40,526 bases of DNA from Chryseobacterium gleum (GCA_945870885.1 CAMBTR010000003.1:1-40526); one strand, 5' to 3'; counted from the stretch's first letter, positions 16,794-26,893 are shown. The notes: generated by a model from the sequence alone, not told the origin. Numbers and translations are program-made.

Positions 16794-19688
16794 ATGTATT
16801 CAATTATACAAAAACAAAAAAAGCCAGCCCTTATATTGATTGCCTTCTGGGCCTCAATATCGGCTTTTGCCCAAACAGGTTCTACACCCAAAGTCACTGC
16901 GGAAGACACTAGTATTTCTAGCGTTGGAGACGTGGTAATTGTTGGTTACGGAAGACAAAGTCGTAGAAATTTGGTAGGTTCAATCTCCACCGTTAGTGGA
17001 AAGGACATAACCGACATGCCTGCGCCGTCCTTTGAAGCAGCATTGCAAGGTAAGGCAGCTGGTGTCCAGGTTATTGTAGGTAGTGGTATGGCTGGATCAG
17101 CATCGTTGATCCGTATTCGTGGCGCTTCTTCAATTTCTGCGGCGGGCGACCCATTATACGTAGTTGATGGGATCCCGATTTCGCAAGATTATTTCATGAA
17201 CCGCGCAAATGGTTCAAACTATGGCGCTGGGTTCAACAATAACCCTCTGGCAAGCATAAATCCAGACGATATCGAGAATATTGAAATCTTAAAAGATGCT
17301 GCCGCAACTAGTATTTACGGCTCACGCGGTGCCAATGGGGTAATCTTAATCACCACCAAACGCGCCAAGAAAAAAGGACTAAAATTTGATGTCAGCGCGC
17401 GATGGAGTAGTTCTAGCCCTACCAAAAAGCCTGATTTTGTCAATGCAGACCAATGGTTACAATTGTATCAAGAAGCTTGGCAAAACGATGGCAAAACGGG
17501 CACGCCTGATTTGAGTGCGAGCGGAATCCGAATGTCGTGGGCGCAAGCAAACGACCCAAAAAATCATACGAATTGGATCGACCAAGTAATTGGCAACGGT
17601 TTCAAGCAGAATTATAACTTATCGGCGAATTACATGGGTAAGAATTTCGCTTTAAAAGGGATTCTATCCATGGACGACAATGGTAGTTTCATCATTGGCA
17701 ATAAATACAACAGGGTATCTGAAAGGGTAAATATGGATTTTAGGCCGATGAAAGGCTTGGATATTCAGGTTTCTCAGTCATTGAGCAGAGGCACAAATAC
17801 ACGTGTAGATGCATCTTGGGCTGGCGGATTGGGCAGCGCGATGAGCACAATGCTTCCGATATACCCCTTGGAACAACTCTATGATAGTGCGAGTAAATCT
17901 TATATCACACCCGTAGGACTCCAAACCATTCGTAACTTAAAAAATTGGAGAACGGTTGAATTACGATCCATCAATAACGTAAGCGTAAGCTATGAAGTCA
18001 ACAAGAATATCCACTTAAACTACAGCACAAGTGTAGACTACATGGATTATAACGAACATCTGTATGAGCCTGCCTCGTTAATTAAATTATACAACAGCAA
18101 CTACAAACAGAATGGTGCTGCAAAATGGTTCCCTAGCTGGACGATGAATAGAAACCAATTCTTCACCGCTCAGTATGAAAAGCAATTGAGTCGCAACCAC
18201 AACATCAGCTTCATGGGTGGAACTGAGTCGCAGCACAGCATCACACATAGTAAATATGTAGAAAATTTTGACGCAACGGGCCCTATCGATCAAGTTGCCA
18301 TTCCTGATACCGCAAAAATCTCCAACAGCAAAACTCCATACGAATGGGCTTTCATTAGTTATTTCGGTCGATTCAACTATAGCTTCAAAAACAAACTTAA
18401 TTTCCAGCTCACCAGTCGTTGGGATGGAAGTTCACGCTTTGGCAGAAACAACAGATACGGATTTTTCCCAGCTGCTGCCGTTGGATACATCCTCTCAGAA
18501 GAGAAATTCATGAAACAATACAAATGGATCAACTTCATGAAACTTCGTGCAGGAATGGGCAAGAGCGGAAATGCGAACTTCGACAACTATGCGCGTTGGG
18601 GTACGATTACACCATCGGGAAATTTACCAAATTATAACGGCCAACCTCAATTGGCACCTGCCCGTTTGGAAAACCCCAATTTGCGTTGGGAGAGCACTGT
18701 AAACTTTGATGCAGGCGTTGAAATGGCCTTCATGAAAGGCAGAATCAGCACTGAGATTACTTATTATAGCAAAGTGACTAGCGATGTGATTATGAATGTT
18801 TCAATTCCAGTATCTACAGGGTTTGGTAGCTTTTACGATAACGTAGGTGGTATCACGAACAAAGGATTAGAATTTTCTTTGAAGACAGTAAACATCCGTC
18901 AGAAGAATTTCAATTGGACTACGAATTTCAGCGTAGCTAAAAACGTAAATAAGATCACTAGTATTGGCGTTTACTCACCCGACGCAATTGGTGGTGGAAC
19001 AAATGATACCCGTGTTGTACTAAACCAACCTGTTGGTACTAACTTCTTGGTAAGATTCTCCCATATCGACAAAGCCACAGGCGCGCCAGTGTATTTAGAC
19101 ATCAACGGCAAAGAAACTTCCAAATGGGATCCTGCAAATCGCGTGGCGGTTGGAAATGTATTGCCTAAAGCCTTCGGAAACTTGGCCAACACAATCACCT
19201 ACAAAAGTTGGGAATTGAATGCCAATATTTACTTCAACTATGGTGGAAGCATTTTTGAAAGCTCTGTAAAACGTCAGCTCAGCTTAATGACTGATTGGAA
19301 CATGGACACGCGTGTTATGGACCGTTGGCAGAATCCTGGCGACGATGCTTTGTATCCTAAAATGACATTGAACACATTCAATCATGGCGCTACTACCCCA
19401 TGGATCAATACAGATCTTTGGTTGCAAGATGGAAGCTATGTAAGATTGCGAAGTGTAAACATCGGCTATCGATTACCTAAAAAATGGTTAGCAAAATCCA
19501 AGTTCGATGCCGCCAAGGTAATGATCGTGGGGACCAACTTACTAACTTGGACTCGCTATACTGGTATCGACCCAGAAATTGCCCGTGACTTTGAAAACGC
19601 CACAGATAGAAACATGAGTGGTAGTATTACTTACTTAACAACGCCTCAAGAAAAGAGCGTCAGTCTGGCCTTTAACTTCAGCTTCTAA
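16794..19688 (+). CDS. SusC/RagA family TonB-linked outer-membrane transporter
   Basis: SusC proteins are TonB-dependent barrels that import oligosaccharides or peptides under a SusD lid. The 964 residues begin with a signal peptide (1-27, ending ISAFAQ), then a TonB box (DVVIVGYGRQ, about 46-55) and the SusC plug (about 65-175: LQGKAAGVQV, IRIRGASSISAAGDPLYVVD, SIYGSRGANGVILITTKRAK), then the barrel ending SVSLAFNFSF with the C-terminal aromatic expected for outer-membrane insertion. The carboxypeptidase-like beta-sandwich usual before the TonB box is missing, and so is an STN signalling domain. SusD follows after 2 bases, so the genes are co-transcribed. The substrate cannot be read from the sequence. 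Confidence 0.95.
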   Translation: MYSIIQKQKKPALILIAFWASISAFAQTGSTPKVTAEDTSISSVGDVVIVGYGRQSRRNLVGSISTVSGKDITDMPAPSFEAALQGKAAGVQVIVGSGMAGSASLIRIRGASSISAAGDPLYVVDGIPISQDYFMNRANGSNYGAGFNNNPLASINPDDIENIEILKDAAATSIYGSRGANGVILITTKRAKKKGLKFDVSARWSSSSPTKKPDFVNADQWLQLYQEAWQNDGKTGTPDLSASGIRMSWAQANDPKNHTNWIDQVIGNGFKQNYNLSANYMGKNFALKGILSMDDNGSFIIGNKYNRVSERVNMDFRPMKGLDIQVSQSLSRGTNTRVDASWAGGLGSAMSTMLPIYPLEQLYDSASKSYITPVGLQTIRNLKNWRTVELRSINNVSVSYEVNKNIHLNYSTSVDYMDYNEHLYEPASLIKLYNSNYKQNGAAKWFPSWTMNRNQFFTAQYEKQLSRNHNISFMGGTESQHSITHSKYVENFDATGPIDQVAIPDTAKISNSKTPYEWAFISYFGRFNYSFKNKLNFQLTSRWDGSSRFGRNNRYGFFPAAAVGYILSEEKFMKQYKWINFMKLRAGMGKSGNANFDNYARWGTITPSGNLPNYNGQPQLAPARLENPNLRWESTVNFDAGVEMAFMKGRISTEITYYSKVTSDVIMNVSIPVSTGFGSFYDNVGGITNKGLEFSLKTVNIRQKNFNWTTNFSVAKNVNKITSIGVYSPDAIGGGTNDTRVVLNQPVGTNFLVRFSHIDKATGAPVYLDINGKETSKWDPANRVAVGNVLPKAFGNLANTITYKSWELNANIYFNYGGSIFESSVKRQLSLMTDWNMDTRVMDRWQNPGDDALYPKMTLNTFNHGATTPWINTDLWLQDGSYVRLRSVNIGYRLPKKWLAKSKFDAAKVMIVGTNLLTWTRYTGIDPEIARDFENATDRNMSGSITYLTTPQEKSVSLAFNFSF

Positions 19689-19690
19689 TC

Positions 19691-21073
19691 ATGAAAAAGA
19701 CATTAACACAATCCATAGCCATCGTCGTAGCATTATTTGCCGCGGCTAGCTCATTTACTGGTTGTCAAAGCATTGAAACGCCCCCACCCAATGAATTATT
19801 GGTGGATGATGCAATCAAAACCACCGACGATTTGCAGCGTTTGCTCAATGCGAGCTACAATGAGGTCGCCAACACCTTCGGAGGATTTGCATCGATGATG
19901 AGCGAAATGCAATCGGACAACTTGAGTATGCCAAACAACAATGACTTAAGGGAATTATACAGTCATAACGTATTGTTTTTCAATACAACCAGTGGTAGTT
20001 TTTACTCAATTCTCTATAGAGCGATTTTCCGTGCCAACTTCGTACAAGACAATATGGATAAGGTGGCTGACTTGTCTATTGCCGACAGGAATAGACTACT
20101 GGGCGAAATCAAGTTCATTCGCGGACTTTGTCATTTCACTGCAGTGAAAATGTTTGCCCAACCCTATGGCTTTAGTGCAAAAAATGAGCACCCTGGGATT
20201 GCCATTGTTACTAAATCTTCAACAAAGCCAAACCCTCGTTTATCGGTTGGTGAGGCTTACGATGCGATTTTGTCCGACTTGAAAGATGCGGAAGGATTGT
20301 TACCCGCAGAAAATGGCAATTATGCCGATAAGATGAGTGCAACTGCATTGTTGGCGCATGTCTACTTCCAAATGGGTAAATACACTGATGCCGCAACGTA
20401 TGCATCAACCGTAATCGATTCAAAAAAATACACTTTAAGCGATACAGTAAACTTGTTTACCCCAGCGGCAAGCGGCGAATATATTTTCAAGATTGTAAGC
20501 ACAGGTGTAAACGACAAACGAAGCGGTGGTTACTCAGACAATTACTCCCCAGGAAATCCAACGTGTCAACTATCAAAACAGCTGTGGGAATCTTTCAAGG
20601 TAGATTTGGCTATTGATAAACGGTTGAAATTGTTGACTGTTGTTAACGCGGGTGCACAAAATGAATTCATCAAAAGCGAAATGTTCAATGCCCCCTATTT
20701 TAACGTCCCTGTTTTGCATTTAACTCAAATGCATCTGATACGAGCTGAGGCTTTGGCAAAATCGGGTGGCGACTTAGCCATCGCAACCAGTGACATTAAC
20801 GCAATTATAACACGCGCTTACACAGACAGCAGCAAATTGGTTGCTTCCGGTTCTACGGCACTTCAAATCATTGATGCTACACGTAGCCAAAGAAGAATCG
20901 AATTGCTATTCCAAGGTGACCGTACAAATGAAATCAAACGATTGGGAGCCATAGAAAGTCAGAACATTTACGTTCGCGGTCACAGATGGGATTGCGAAGG
21001 ATTTGTTTTGCAATTCCCAATCACAGAAAAGACTAGCATATTTGAAATTAACCCAACAGGAGGTTGTAACTAA
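19691..21073 (+). CDS. SusD/RagB family surface lipoprotein
   Basis: SusD proteins bind the ligand at the cell surface and cap the SusC barrel. The 460-residue precursor has a lipoprotein signal (SSFTGCQS, Cys about 25). The helical SusD fold is seen: DDLQRLLNASYNEVANTFGG, RNRLLGEIKFIRGLCHFTAV near 135, TALLAHVYFQMGKYTDAATY near 220, and the C-terminal pair LIRAEALAKSGGDLAIATSD and ATRSQRRIELLFQGDRTNEI. It is shorter than the 500-600 residues usual for glycan SusDs, as often in proteins with peptide or unknown ligands. It is tightly coupled to both neighbours: 2 bases after SusC and a 1-base TAATG overlap with the next gene. Confidence 0.94.
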   Translation: MKKTLTQSIAIVVALFAAASSFTGCQSIETPPPNELLVDDAIKTTDDLQRLLNASYNEVANTFGGFASMMSEMQSDNLSMPNNNDLRELYSHNVLFFNTTSGSFYSILYRAIFRANFVQDNMDKVADLSIADRNRLLGEIKFIRGLCHFTAVKMFAQPYGFSAKNEHPGIAIVTKSSTKPNPRLSVGEAYDAILSDLKDAEGLLPAENGNYADKMSATALLAHVYFQMGKYTDAATYASTVIDSKKYTLSDTVNLFTPAASGEYIFKIVSTGVNDKRSGGYSDNYSPGNPTCQLSKQLWESFKVDLAIDKRLKLLTVVNAGAQNEFIKSEMFNAPYFNVPVLHLTQMHLIRAEALAKSGGDLAIATSDINAIITRAYTDSSKLVASGSTALQIIDATRSQRRIELLFQGDRTNEIKRLGAIESQNIYVRGHRWDCEGFVLQFPITEKTSIFEINPTGGCN

Positions 21074-21570
21074 TGAAAAAGACAATTCAAATCGCCGCAT
21101 TATCTATCCTACTTTGCGGAGCAATGATAGGCTGCAGGCCAGAGAAAAAGACTTTAGGCCCTAAACCAAGTCAAACTGAAGGCATTTCCAATACCGGTTG
21201 GATTCTATCACGCGTGGATCAAATCGATGTCAATGTTCAGTTGGCTTTTGTGGAAAGTGATACTTTGTTGAATGTTACAGAAACCTTCATCGAGGGAACA
21301 CCTATGGAATTCGGTTTCACAAAAGACGGTTCTTATACGATCACAAGTGGCTCAGGAAGTCAACTATTTAAGATCAACGCAGGATCTTGGAAATTCGACA
21401 ACGCCGATTATCCAAGTAAAATCATTTTTGATGATGGGACAGCAGGCGCAAACACACTAAGCATGATGCGACCCGTTCGCCCTCAAGACAATTATTTAGT
21501 ATTAAAATACAATAAAATTTGCGGCGGCAAGCGCACCGTGAGTTATCACTTAACCTTTAGCAGAAAATAA
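21073..21570 (+). CDS. Small lipoprotein of the SusCD operon (DUF5004-like)
   Basis: The 165-residue product has a lipoprotein signal (ILLCGAMIGCRPEKK, acceptor Cys about 21) and a small all-beta domain: NTGWILSRVDQIDVNVQLAF, EFGFTKDGSYTITSG, INAGSWKFDNADYPSKIIFD, and VSYHLTFSRK at the end. The pattern of a lipid anchor, then W-x-L-S-R, then T-x-x-G-S-Y-T and G-x-W-x-F resembles DUF5004/lipocalin-like lipoproteins found beside SusCD pairs; I cannot confirm the family without a search. Its ATG overlaps the SusD stop by one base, so translation is coupled. It is probably a surface-exposed ligand-binding accessory, the position SusE occupies in other loci. Confidence 0.75.
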   Translation: MKKTIQIAALSILLCGAMIGCRPEKKTLGPKPSQTEGISNTGWILSRVDQIDVNVQLAFVESDTLLNVTETFIEGTPMEFGFTKDGSYTITSGSGSQLFKINAGSWKFDNADYPSKIIFDDGTAGANTLSMMRPVRPQDNYLVLKYNKICGGKRTVSYHLTFSRK

Positions 21571-21576
21571 TTTGCC

Positions 21577-22434
21577 ATGAAAAAAATTCTATTATTCAGT
21601 TTGGTTTTCATTTTTGGTTTGGCAAAACTACAGGCACAAAAAGCTTGGGCCACACCAGACCCAATTAACCCCAATGATTCTATCACAATTTGGGTAGATC
21701 TAAAAAAGTGCGACCGTCAGCAATTAGCGGGGACTACGGACCCAATATATATGTGGACATGGTCGCCAAACGAGCATGCTGTTGGACATCCGTTGAACAA
21801 CGGAACATGGCTAGCCAGTAACGATGCATTGCAAATGCGTTCTGCGGGCAATGATTTATACTTCTATCGTATGATTCCAACGTCTTTCTACGAGGTTACA
21901 GCAGCTGAATTGTATAACAACGATATTAGTTTATTGTTAAAGAAAAAAGACGGTACGGGCACTGCCGCTGGAGAAGACAAAACCGAAGATTTAAAAATCG
22001 ATTTCGCACCTCCAGTTTCAGGACCTCAGAAGGTATCCCCCTTCCCTCGTTTGGCGAAAAAAGACACGTTGAGCATTGGCGCAACTGATGTATTAACCAT
22101 TTTCTACGATCGCAATTTGGAGACGAAGGACACTTTAAAAAACAAAGAGGACTTCTACTTATATCTTAGAGCTAGGACTGGCACAGGATTGACCGATTTC
22201 ATTCAGTTTGTTCCAATCACTAAGGTTGCGACTGAGCCTAAATTGGCCATGAAAAATCTAGGTGGCGGCAAATTTTCTTTGAGCATGATACCCAATAAGT
22301 TCTTTGCCTCCGTAAACCCTTCGAATCAAAATATTTTATCGGTGCAATTTCAAATTGTTCGAGGCAAAATCAGAAACTCAAACGACACCGTAGATGGCAC
22401 GTTTGAGTATTTCTTAAACCAGAACTGCGAATAA
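21577..22434 (+). CDS. Secreted protein of unknown function with two similar modules, end of SusCD operon
   Basis: I do not recognise a named family with certainty. The 285 residues start with a Sec signal peptide (ending AKLQAQ) and no lipobox. Two modules can be seen: about 22-145 (AWATPDPINPNDSITIWVDL onwards) and about 160-280. Both end alike, the first with YFYRMIPTSFYEV and NDISLLLKKKDG, the second with SLSMIPNKFFASV and NILSVQFQIVRG, which suggests an internal duplication of an immunoglobulin- or carbohydrate-binding-like fold. The N-terminal module contains IYMWTWSPNEHAVGHP, rich in aromatic residues that could contact a ligand. It lies 6 bases after the lipoprotein gene. A secreted ligand-binding role like that of SusE/SusF is inference from context. 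Its stop is 2 bases from that of lysA. Confidence 0.7.
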   Translation: MKKILLFSLVFIFGLAKLQAQKAWATPDPINPNDSITIWVDLKKCDRQQLAGTTDPIYMWTWSPNEHAVGHPLNNGTWLASNDALQMRSAGNDLYFYRMIPTSFYEVTAAELYNNDISLLLKKKDGTGTAAGEDKTEDLKIDFAPPVSGPQKVSPFPRLAKKDTLSIGATDVLTIFYDRNLETKDTLKNKEDFYLYLRARTGTGLTDFIQFVPITKVATEPKLAMKNLGGGKFSLSMIPNKFFASVNPSNQNILSVQFQIVRGKIRNSNDTVDGTFEYFLNQNCE

Positions 22435-22436
22435 GG

Positions 22437-23678
22437 TTAGCTGAAAAGCCCTTCGATTTCGATCTCGTTGCGGATCAAATCAGCCAACTCCTCCCGTTTG
22501 CGAATCAAATAGGCTTTACCTCCCTTAACCAATACTTCTGGGGGTCTGAGTCTAGCATTGTAATTATTACTCATGGAGAAGCCATATGCACCTGCATTCC
22601 TAATCCTTAAAACATCGCCCTCTCTAACCTCCGTTAGTTTGCGATCATAGCCCAAGGTATCCGTTTCGCAGATATATCCCACTACACTGTAGAGTCGTTG
22701 TGTGCCTTCTTCATTGGAAATATTCTCAATGAAGTGATAGGCATCGTAAAACATCGGTCGAATCAAGTGGTTCTGGCCTGAATCAACACCCACAAAAACG
22801 GTAGATGTTGTTTGTTTGATTACGTTTGCTTTCACCAACAAAGAACCCGATTCACTCACGATGAATTTCCCAGGTTCAAACCACAATTCCAATTCTTTCC
22901 CATAATCCTGACAAAACAATTTAAAGGCAGCCGCAATTTTATCTCCAATCTCCTCAATTTCTGTTACGATATCATCGGGTTTATACCCCACTTTAAAGCC
23001 ACTACCAAAATCCATAAACGCTAAATCTTTGAAATCCTTGGCTGCGTCAAAAAGTAACTCCGCACCGCGCAAGAAAACATCACCGTCCAAAATATCACTT
23101 CCCGTATGCATGTGCAATCCATTCACTTTGATTTTCAGGGACTCCACCACACGCAGAACATGTCTCAACTGATAAATTGAGATTCCAAACTTAGAATCAA
23201 TATGTCCCACCGAGATATGACTATGTCCACCAGCCATGATATGCGGATTCAACCGAATACAACACGGAACGGTATTCCCATATTCGCTGCCAAACTGCTC
23301 TAAAATGGAAATATTATCGATGTTGATATGGACACCTAGTTCAACCGCCGCTTTAATTTCATCAAAGTGCACGCAGTTGGGCGTATACATGATTTCATGG
23401 GGAGCAAACCCTGCTCTCAAGCCCAATTGTACTTCCTCTATTGAAACGGCATCTAAACCAGCCCCTTGAGATTTTAACAATCGCAAAATATTGACATTAT
23501 TTAGGGCTTTCAGTGCATAATGCAACTTCACTTTTACCCCAGGAAAGGCGCTGAGTAATCGTTTATACTGTAATTCGATTTTTTCGGCATGGTAAACATA
23601 AACCGGAGTGCCAAATTCTTCAGCAACCTGTCTTAACATTTCATTCGACAATCCAATTTCCATTTTTCTCTTGCTCAT
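22437..23678 (-). CDS. lysA: Diaminopimelate decarboxylase
   Basis: LysA is a PLP enzyme converting meso-diaminopimelate to lysine, the last step of lysine synthesis. In the 413 residues the PLP lysine is Lys57 in LHYALKALNN; LHMHTGSDI, the glycine-rich FMDFGSGFKVGY, the alanine-racemase-type C-terminal domain, YICETDTLGYDR (Cys and acid at the second active-site half) and NNYNARLRPPEVLV fit LysA rather than other decarboxylases of the fold. The ATG at 23678 gives the usual length; ATG six codons later is an alternative. It faces the SusCD operon with 2 bases between stops and no terminator, and is separated from secDF by a terminator, so it has its own promoter, not identified. Confidence 0.94.
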   Translation of the reverse strand: MSKRKMEIGLSNEMLRQVAEEFGTPVYVYHAEKIELQYKRLLSAFPGVKVKLHYALKALNNVNILRLLKSQGAGLDAVSIEEVQLGLRAGFAPHEIMYTPNCVHFDEIKAAVELGVHINIDNISILEQFGSEYGNTVPCCIRLNPHIMAGGHSHISVGHIDSKFGISIYQLRHVLRVVESLKIKVNGLHMHTGSDILDGDVFLRGAELLFDAAKDFKDLAFMDFGSGFKVGYKPDDIVTEIEEIGDKIAAAFKLFCQDYGKELELWFEPGKFIVSESGSLLVKANVIKQTTSTVFVGVDSGQNHLIRPMFYDAYHFIENISNEEGTQRLYSVVGYICETDTLGYDRKLTEVREGDVLRIRNAGAYGFSMSNNYNARLRPPEVLVKGGKAYLIRKREELADLIRNEIEIEGLFS

Positions 23679-23752
23679 ATTATTTAGTTTTATTCTTTTT
23701 GATTTTAATTATTCTATTTTTTGATTTGATATTCGCTCACTGAACCATAACA

Positions 23753-23785
23753 AAAAAGGCGGGGTGAATATCACCCCGCCTTTTT
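23753..23785 (-). terminator. Intrinsic terminator between secDF and lysA
   Basis: Arms 23753-23767 and 23771-23785 form a perfect 15-bp stem (core GGCGGGGTGA) with a 3-base loop, flanked by A- and T-runs. It lies 18 bases after the secDF stop and ends secDF on the minus strand. Confidence 0.9.
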
Positions 23786-23802
23786 AAAAGTTCGAAGTGT
23801 TA

Positions 23803-26800
23803 TTATTGAATCTGTTTCTTCTTAGAAGAAAAGTCAACTACGATTGGTGTTGCAATACATATTGAAGAATAAGTACCAACGACTACACCAATCAACAAAG
23901 CCAATGAGAAGCCTTTCAACGCGTCTCCACCAAATAGGAACAATATCAAAACAACTACAAATACGGTAGCTGAAGTAATAATGGTACGACTCAATGTATC
24001 GTTAATCGCAGTATTGATTAACGCTTCATCGTTGCGATCTACACGTTTAGATGTCAAGAATTCACGAATACGGTCAAATACAATTACCGTATCGTTAATT
24101 GAATATCCTAACAAGGTCAACAATGCAGCAATCAAATTCTGGTCAAAGTCTGTTGGGAAAGGAACCACACCATCCAAAATGGCGAAGAATGACAATACCA
24201 CCAATACGTCGTGAATCAAAGCTACTGTTGCACCCATACCATAAGCTATGCTTCTGAATCGGAATACAATATATAAGAAAATACCTACTACCGTTAAGAT
24301 TACCAAGAATGCACTCTTGTCACGAGTACTTGTAGCAATTGCAGCACCCACTTTTGAAGAACTTAAAATAGGATCGCCTTCTGCCAACTTAAAGCCTTTC
24401 AATGCCGTCAAAACAGCGGTACGAACTGAGTCGCGACCTTCCTGCCCTTGTGCATCAATCATATAGGTAGTAACCAAACGGAACTGCCCTTGGTTACCAA
24501 AAGTTTTTACTTCGTTACTTGACCCTTTCATGGCGTTATCCAAAGCCACCTTAATATCTTCTGTTTGATACTTCTTACTTGCATCAAATTGAACAACATA
24601 AGAATAACCCCCTTTGAAGTCAATACCAGTATTAATACCTCCTTTAGAAATAAATGCAATCAATCCAACCAATATAACAAACCCTGAAGCCATATAGTAT
24701 TTCTTTCGGTTTGATACGAAATCAATATTAGAATTCTTTAAGAAGCTCTTGTTCCACGGTGCGTCAAAACTAATTTCTAAGCCCTTATCAGCACGACGAT
24801 CCAACAACAAACGAGTGATGAACAACGCCGTAAACATTGAACTAAAGATACCAATTACCAAGATAATCGCAAATCCATAAGCAGGACCCGCACCGGCAAA
24901 TGTTAGAATGAATCCGGCCAACAAAGTAGTAATGTTAGAATCCACAATGGCACTCATCGCATGTTTAAATCCATCTGCAATGGCTGTTTTCATTCCTTTA
25001 CCAGCAGCCAATTCATCTTTAATACGCTCGTAAATCAACACGTTGGCATCAACCGCCATACCCACAGTTAAGATAATACCCGCCATACCAGGCAATGTCA
25101 ATGCTGCACCCATACTGGCCAATACCCCCATAATCAAGAATACGTTACCCAATACCGCAACAATTGCCATCCAACCCGCACGGCTGTAATACAACACCAT
25201 GAATAGAATAGTAGTAATAAACCCGAACAATAGTGAATTCAAACCACGGTCGATAGAATCTTGACCCAATGACGCACCCACTTGTTCGCTCGCTACAATT
25301 TTCGCAGGAGCAGGCAATTTACCCGCCTTCAAAACGTTTGCCAAATCATTGGCTTCACGGATATCAAAGTTTCCGGTAATTTGACTGTTACCACCGCTAA
25401 TTTTTTGATTTACTACTGGGGCAGAGTATACGCGCTCATCCAAAACAACCGCAATGTATTTGCCGATGTTTCTTCCTGTTACTTGCGCCCACTGTGTTCC
25501 TGCCTTAGAGGTCATTTCCATAGAAACTTCCAATTCACCGGTTGGTGAAGTATTTACACGCGCATCAGAAATAATATTATCATCTTCAGCTGAAAGCGCA
25601 GCGTTTCCGTCGCGATCCAACTTTAAGAAATAAACAAAATACTCATCTGAATTCACTGCTTCTTTTCCATCGGCATTGAAATCACGAGGTTTTGCACTGT
25701 AAGCCACTTTTGCATTTTCAATTCTCAAAACGGCAACATAACGCTCATCTTCCAACATTTTGCCCAAAACTGCACGATCTGCCTTTTTTACAACTGCAAT
25801 CGCTGAACCTGGACCATCGTTTCCGAAAGACTTTAATACTTTAGCTAAAGGACTTCCGTTTGCTTCGTCCTTCTTTGCATCTTTTTTCTTGTTGTCTGCA
25901 ACTTTAGGACTATCGGCAACTGCCGCAGTCGTTGTTGTCGCTGGGGTAGTCGCTACCGCCGAAGCAACCGGTGCCGCCGTTGCATTCACTACGCCAGAAT
26001 CCATAGAGGCTGAATCAGGAACTTCGGTAATAGGCGCAGCCGACATTTTGCTCGCTTTGTATAAGGCATTTAATATACGAGTACCGTCTCTACGCTGACC
26101 GTCGTTTCCGTATACTTCATAAAACTCCAATTTGGCACTCTTTTCCACCAATTCTTCCATTCTACGTGGGTTGTCGACACCAGGTAATTCTACACTGATA
26201 CGACCACCATCGATTTTCTGAATGGTAGGCTGAGTAACGTTTGATTGGTTGATACGTTTTTCAACCACTTCGTATACGCGATCAACCGCACTTTTGGTTT
26301 CAACATCCAAGTAATTCAAAACCTCGCCTTCAGAACTATTGCTCTGAATTACACCTTTGTTGCCTTTGGCAAACAAATTGGCCATATTTCTGCTCGGGCT
26401 GTTTTTCTTAAAACTGGCAACGAATGCTTTTACGAAATCTGCACCATTGTCACGAACTGCAACATTGGCTTCATCAATCGCACGGTTTAAATCGCGATCC
26501 TTTGAATCGTTGGAAAGCACCTTAACAACAGCGCCTTTATCCACTTCCAAGATTACGTTCATTCCACCGCGTAAATCCAAACCTAAGTTGATTTCACGCT
26601 GTTTACATTCAAAGTAGGTGAACCCTGCGATTCCCACACTATAAATTTCTTGATTGCCTAAACTGTCGATGTAACGGCGATAAGCTTCTTTGTTATCTCC
26701 ACCTTTTTCAGCAGCTTTTGCGGCAAATGCTTTTGCCTCTTTTTCAAATCCTTGGGCTTTCCAAGTAAACGACAACTGGAACAAACACGCGAGTGCTAGA

Positions 26801-26841
26801 ACAATCGAAAATCCTACAATAGTTTTATTGGTTTTCATCAC
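23803..26841 (-). CDS. secDF: Protein translocase SecDF, fused
   Basis: SecDF uses the proton gradient to pull secreted proteins through SecYEG. The 1012 residues join SecD and SecF, the normal state in Bacteroidota. SecD half: first membrane helix near 8-25, the D1 motif INLGLDLRGGMNVILEVD near 85-100, periplasmic domain with a long low-complexity Ala/Thr/Lys insertion (about 280-335), then DSIDRGLNSLLFGFITTILF and the membrane motif MAVDANVLIYERIKDEL. SecF half (about 700 on): NTGIDFKGGYSYVVQFDASK and the matching GYSINDTVIVFDRIREF. Two RND-like sets of helices are complete. The gene comes 52 bases after the GT9 gene. Confidence 0.97.
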   Translation of the reverse strand: MMKTNKTIVGFSIVLALACLFQLSFTWKAQGFEKEAKAFAAKAAEKGGDNKEAYRRYIDSLGNQEIYSVGIAGFTYFECKQREINLGLDLRGGMNVILEVDKGAVVKVLSNDSKDRDLNRAIDEANVAVRDNGADFVKAFVASFKKNSPSRNMANLFAKGNKGVIQSNSSEGEVLNYLDVETKSAVDRVYEVVEKRINQSNVTQPTIQKIDGGRISVELPGVDNPRRMEELVEKSAKLEFYEVYGNDGQRRDGTRILNALYKASKMSAAPITEVPDSASMDSGVVNATAAPVASAVATTPATTTTAAVADSPKVADNKKKDAKKDEANGSPLAKVLKSFGNDGPGSAIAVVKKADRAVLGKMLEDERYVAVLRIENAKVAYSAKPRDFNADGKEAVNSDEYFVYFLKLDRDGNAALSAEDDNIISDARVNTSPTGELEVSMEMTSKAGTQWAQVTGRNIGKYIAVVLDERVYSAPVVNQKISGGNSQITGNFDIREANDLANVLKAGKLPAPAKIVASEQVGASLGQDSIDRGLNSLLFGFITTILFMVLYYSRAGWMAIVAVLGNVFLIMGVLASMGAALTLPGMAGIILTVGMAVDANVLIYERIKDELAAGKGMKTAIADGFKHAMSAIVDSNITTLLAGFILTFAGAGPAYGFAIILVIGIFSSMFTALFITRLLLDRRADKGLEISFDAPWNKSFLKNSNIDFVSNRKKYYMASGFVILVGLIAFISKGGINTGIDFKGGYSYVVQFDASKKYQTEDIKVALDNAMKGSSNEVKTFGNQGQFRLVTTYMIDAQGQEGRDSVRTAVLTALKGFKLAEGDPILSSSKVGAAIATSTRDKSAFLVILTVVGIFLYIVFRFRSIAYGMGATVALIHDVLVVLSFFAILDGVVPFPTDFDQNLIAALLTLLGYSINDTVIVFDRIREFLTSKRVDRNDEALINTAINDTLSRTIITSATVFVVVLILFLFGGDALKGFSLALLIGVVVGTYSSICIATPIVVDFSSKKKQIQ

Positions 26842-26893
26842 TATATAAAAGTATCCAAATTATGGAAGCGCGAAAATAAGGAAAAAAAACAAG

